A DNA stretch of 64,000 nt from positions 164,145 through 228,144 of the forward strand of contig NZ_JAAXOQ010000003.1 of the NCBI RefSeq assembly GCF_012396015.1, written 5' to 3'. Below, piece after piece: positions 61,666 through 64,000 of this stretch. Origin of the DNA: Tsukamurella spumae. Its GTDB lineage: Bacteria; Actinomycetota; Actinomycetes; Mycobacteriales; Mycobacteriaceae. Both the position numbers and the translations under genes were made by a program. How positions within the stretch are numbered: position 1 is the stretch's first letter; each line of letters starts with the position of its first letter. Below the pieces are notes generated by a model that ran no database searches, was not told the DNA's origin, and saw only the letters and a program-made list of their open reading frames with translations.

Positions 61666-62190
61666 TCACCCCGCGACGGTGACGCCCCACTGCACACGCG
61701 TGGGGTCCACCGCCGCCACGCGGACCGTCACCGGATGCCGGGCCCCGTCGGAGGTCAGTGCGCAGTTCTGCGTGGCACCGACGATCCCGGACAGCGCCCC
61801 GTCGCAGGTCAGAGCCTCGACGGGGCGCTCGCGTGCGAGGACCTCGCGCGTGCGTCGCTCCAGCTCGGACACGGCGACCCGCCGACCGGACTGCGGCGCA
61901 CCGTCGACCACCGAGTCCCAGTCGACCCGCTCACCGTCGACGCGGGTGACCGTGAGCGCCACCGCGAAGCTCTCGCCGGCGCGGTTCAGGGTGCAGGCCT
62001 GCGCGGCCCCGACCTCGGCTTTGAGCCCGCCGTCACAGTGCAGGCTGTCCGACGGTGCCGCCGCCACCTTCGCGAGCGTGCCCGACTCGACCTGCTCGCG
62101 AGAGACCTCGGCCGGCGCGAACAGCGACCAGCAGGCCAGGACCGCGACACCGGCCCCACCGACCACCACTACTAGTGCACGCACCGCCAT
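61666..62190 (-). CDS. Membrane-anchored protein with two DUF4333 domains
   Basis: 174 residues: TM anchor (LVVVVGGAGVAVLACWSLF), then two DUF4333 units (about 45-100 and 120-172), each with CDG.L...VGA.Q.C.L (LHCDGGLKAEVGAAQACTL; LTCDGALSGIVGATQNCAL) giving one disulfide each. Common in mycolata; function unknown. Confidence 0.82.
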   Translation of the reverse strand: MAVRALVVVVGGAGVAVLACWSLFAPAEVSREQVESGTLAKVAAAPSDSLHCDGGLKAEVGAAQACTLNRAGESFAVALTVTRVDGERVDWDSVVDGAPQSGRRVAVSELERRTREVLARERPVEALTCDGALSGIVGATQNCALTSDGARHPVTVRVAAVDPTRVQWGVTVAG

Positions 62191-62226
62191 GTCGACGCTT
62201 ACCTCCGCAAACGATCTGCGCTTGCT

Positions 62227-62257
62227 TCATGATTCAATTCTCCTTATTGAATCATGA
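62227..62257. promoter_or_regulatory. AT-rich perfect inverted repeat upstream of the DUF4333 gene
   Basis: TCATGATTCAA (62227-62237) and TTGAATCATGA (62247-62257), 9-bp spacer: a perfect 11-bp repeat, low GC in a high-GC genome. Candidate operator, 36 bp before the DUF4333 ATG; can also fold as a hairpin. Confidence 0.65.
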
Positions 62258-62299
62258 GAGGTGTGCGATCTCAAGACCGCCGCGCGGAGGCGCCGCGGA

Positions 62300-63544
62300 T
62301 CAGCCGGTGACGGTCAGGTAGATCAACGCCGCGTTGAGCACGACGATCAACACGCCCGCGCCCGCGGATGCCCAGCGCAACGGCGGACCGTCGACGAACT
62401 CCCCCATGAGCGAACGGTCAGAGGTGTAGCACCGCAACGGGAGCAGCGCGAACGGGATGCCGAAGCTGAGCACCACCTGCGAGATGATCAGCGCCTCGGT
62501 GGGCGGAACCCCCAGCGCCAGTACGCCGATCGCGGGGATCATCGTGACCAGCCGCCGGATCACCACCGGGACCCGCTTGCGCAGCAGGCCCGCCATGATG
62601 GTGCCGCCGGCGTAGCTGCCGACCGACGTGGACGCGAGCCCCGAGGCCAGCAGGCCGACCGCGAACAGGCCGGCGACGACCGGGCCGAGCGCATCGCGCA
62701 CCGCGGCGTGGGCCCCTTCGATCGAATCGGTGCCCTCGCGCCCGTGGAGTGCGCTCGCGGCGAGCACCAACAGCGCGATGTTCACCGCGCCCGCGATCAC
62801 CAGGGCGAGCACGACATCGATCCGCGTGACCTTCAGCAGCCGGCGGGCGCGCTCGACCCGCGCCTCCGCGGGGGGCGCGCCGTGCCGATCCACCACCAGC
62901 GCCGAGTGCAGATAGATCGCGTGCGGCATGACCGTTGCGCCCAGCATCGACGCCGCGAGCAGCACCGTCTCCGTGCCCTGCAGTCGCGGGACCAGTCCGC
63001 TGAGGACGGCGGCACCGTCGGGCGGCGCGACCACCAGGCCCGCGAGGAAGCCCACCACGATGATCGCGAGCAGGCCCATGATCACCAGCTCGAACCGGTA
63101 CTGCCGGCGGCCGTCCGCGAGCACCAGGAGCGCCGTCGAGATCACCCCGACGATCAGCCCGCCCCACACCAGCGGCACCCCGAACAGCAGGTTCAGCGCC
63201 AGTGCGCCGCCGATCACCTCGGCGATGTCGGTGGCGGCGGCCACCAGCTCGGCCTGGCCCCAGAACACCAGGCGCGCCCGCCGCGGCAGTCGGTCGCCCA
63301 GGACCTGCGGCAGTGACCGACCCGTCACGACGCCGAGCTTCGCCGACTGGTACTGGATCATCACCGCCATCACGTTGGCCAGCACCAGCACCCAGACGAG
63401 CAGGTAGCCGTACTTCGCGCCCGCCGTGACATTCGCGGCCACGTTGCCCGGGTCCACGTACGCGATGGCGGCCACGAACGCCGGGCCGAGCAGCATTGCG
63501 CCGCGCAGAGCCGTCGGCCTCCGGGATTCGGTCTTGGTCAGCAC
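62300..63544 (-). CDS. mntH: Nramp-family Mn2+/H+ transporter MntH
   Basis: 414 residues with 11 TM helices. Metal-binding DPGN in TM1 (AIAYVDPGNVAANV) and MPH in TM6 (GATVMPHAIYLHSAL) are intact; the TM8-9 consensus region (GSYAGGTIMAGLL) is present. Imports Mn2+ (and Fe2+) with protons; orthologue of Rv0924c. GTG start at 63544, 9 bp from an operator-like palindrome. Confidence 0.96.
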   Translation of the reverse strand: MLTKTESRRPTALRGAMLLGPAFVAAIAYVDPGNVAANVTAGAKYGYLLVWVLVLANVMAVMIQYQSAKLGVVTGRSLPQVLGDRLPRRARLVFWGQAELVAAATDIAEVIGGALALNLLFGVPLVWGGLIVGVISTALLVLADGRRQYRFELVIMGLLAIIVVGFLAGLVVAPPDGAAVLSGLVPRLQGTETVLLAASMLGATVMPHAIYLHSALVVDRHGAPPAEARVERARRLLKVTRIDVVLALVIAGAVNIALLVLAASALHGREGTDSIEGAHAAVRDALGPVVAGLFAVGLLASGLASTSVGSYAGGTIMAGLLRKRVPVVIRRLVTMIPAIGVLALGVPPTEALIISQVVLSFGIPFALLPLRCYTSDRSLMGEFVDGPPLRWASAGAGVLIVVLNAALIYLTVTG

Positions 63545-63553
63545 ACGCCAAGG

Positions 63554-63585
63554 TTATCCGAATGATAAGTTTCGGACAACCGAAA
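63554..63585. promoter_or_regulatory. Two palindromes upstream of mntH (candidate MntR/Mur sites)
   Basis: TTATCCGAATGATAA (63554-63568, arms TTATC/GATAA) and TTTCGGACAACCGAAA (63570-63585, perfect 6-bp arms) adjoin each other just before mntH. A Mn-responsive regulator is the natural reader; which one is not known. Confidence 0.6.
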
Positions 63586-63626
63586 CCTGATCTCGGTCAT
63601 GCCCGCGGCGTCCGTGCCGCCGGGCG

Positions 63627-64000
63627 CTACGTCGCGGGGGCCACCGTGGTGGTCGTGACCGGCGCCTGCACCGTGGTGCGCGGCGCGGTCTGCGTCGGAA
63701 CCTCCCGGGTCGGCACGGGGACCGGAACGGTGGTCGTCGGAACGGGCGCGACGGTCCGCGTCGGGACCGGCACCGTCGTCGTCGGCACCGGCGCGACGGT
63801 CCGCGTGGGCACCGGAACGGTCGTCGTCGGGGCCGGCGCGACCGTGGTCACCGGAGGCGCCACCGTCGTGGTGGGCACCGGCGCCACCGTGGTCGGGGCC
63901 GGGGCGACGGTCGTGACCGGCGGCGCGAGCGTCGTCGTCGGGGCCGGGGCCGGGGCCGTCGTGCTCGGCGCCGGTGCCGCGCTGGTCGGCGGCGTCGTCG
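63627..64000 (-). CDS. C-terminal part of a Pro/Thr/Val-repeat protein (runs off the right edge)
   Basis: The frame is open from the window edge to a stop at 63627, giving 123 residues made of near-repeats such as VAPVPTTTVPVPTRT. Composition is that of a surface-exposed, possibly glycosylated stalk or wall-spanning tail. The N-terminal functional domain is outside the window. Confidence 0.65.
   Translation of the reverse strand, partial: TTPPTSAAPAPSTTAPAPAPTTTLAPPVTTVAPAPTTVAPVPTTTVAPPVTTVAPAPTTTVPVPTRTVAPVPTTTVPVPTRTVAPVPTTTVPVPVPTREVPTQTAPRTTVQAPVTTTTVAPAT

Noticed and set aside
1..64000. CRISPR arrays, rRNA genes, insertion sequences
   Set aside because: No regularly spaced repeats, no rRNA signatures and no transposase gene were seen anywhere in the window.

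Overview
The window is about 70% GC, densely packed, and reads as the chromosome of a mycolic-acid-containing actinobacterium (Mycobacteriales). Two blocks keep the gene content of Mycobacterium tuberculosis neighbourhoods. One is accD3 / echA6 / metallo-beta-lactamase-fold hydrolase / Rv0909-like antitoxin, matching Rv0904c-Rv0909. The other is uvrD1 / chorismate mutase / M23 peptidase / pgi / SDR / Fpg-like glycosylase, matching Rv0944-Rv0950c. Together with Stf0 trehalose sulfotransferase, CysNC, DUF4333 and an EfeU-EfeO fusion, the content suggests Tsukamurella or a close relative. The genus is inferred, not proven.

Layout. 1-5.1 kb: end of an acyl-CoA carboxylase gene, a TetR regulator, then an M-box (Mg2+) riboswitch, a short leader ORF and a hairpin in front of mgtC and a two-gene ABC transporter whose permease gene looks damaged at its 5' end. 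5.3-13.6 kb: M23 peptidase, UvrD1 helicase, a GT-C-like membrane protein, chorismate mutase, and a TetX-like monooxygenase divergent from a TetR gene with two palindromic operators between them. 13.7-20.4 kb: a sulfation island (stf0-cysD-cysNC-formylglycine-generating enzyme, translationally coupled) facing a formylglycine-type sulfatase, with a VapBC module between. 20.5-38.3 kb: housekeeping and metabolism (gabD, pgi, SDR, MocR/YczE, DoxX, efeUO-efeB with an IdeR-like box, Fpg/Nei, cysQ, cobF, rnhA, metallophosphoesterase).

38.36-48.58 kb: a 10.2-kb integrated element in a tRNA-Arg(CCT) gene, bounded by perfect 38-bp direct repeats. It carries a tyrosine integrase and repressor on the left, then a long tightly coupled rightward operon: excisionase-like HTH, small proteins, a RepA/RecA-like ATPase whose gene contains iteron-like repeats, a WhiB-like protein, a second HTH protein, then capsid protease, decoration protein, major capsid protein and a scaffold-like protein. 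A structured region with terminators and a leftward membrane protein end it. No terminase, portal, tail or lysis gene is present, so it looks like a capsid-encoding phage satellite. This is the most interesting part of the window.

48.6-64 kb: VWA-domain lipoprotein-like or membrane protein, Rv0909-like protein, the MBL / echA6 / FMO / aldo-keto reductase / accD3 block, a LuxR-type HTH protein divergent from a large HTH-STAND-TM-beta-propeller protein, a secreted NlpC/P60-like protein, a double DUF4333 protein, MntH with palindromic upstream sites, and the 3' end of a Pro/Thr-repeat protein running out of the window.
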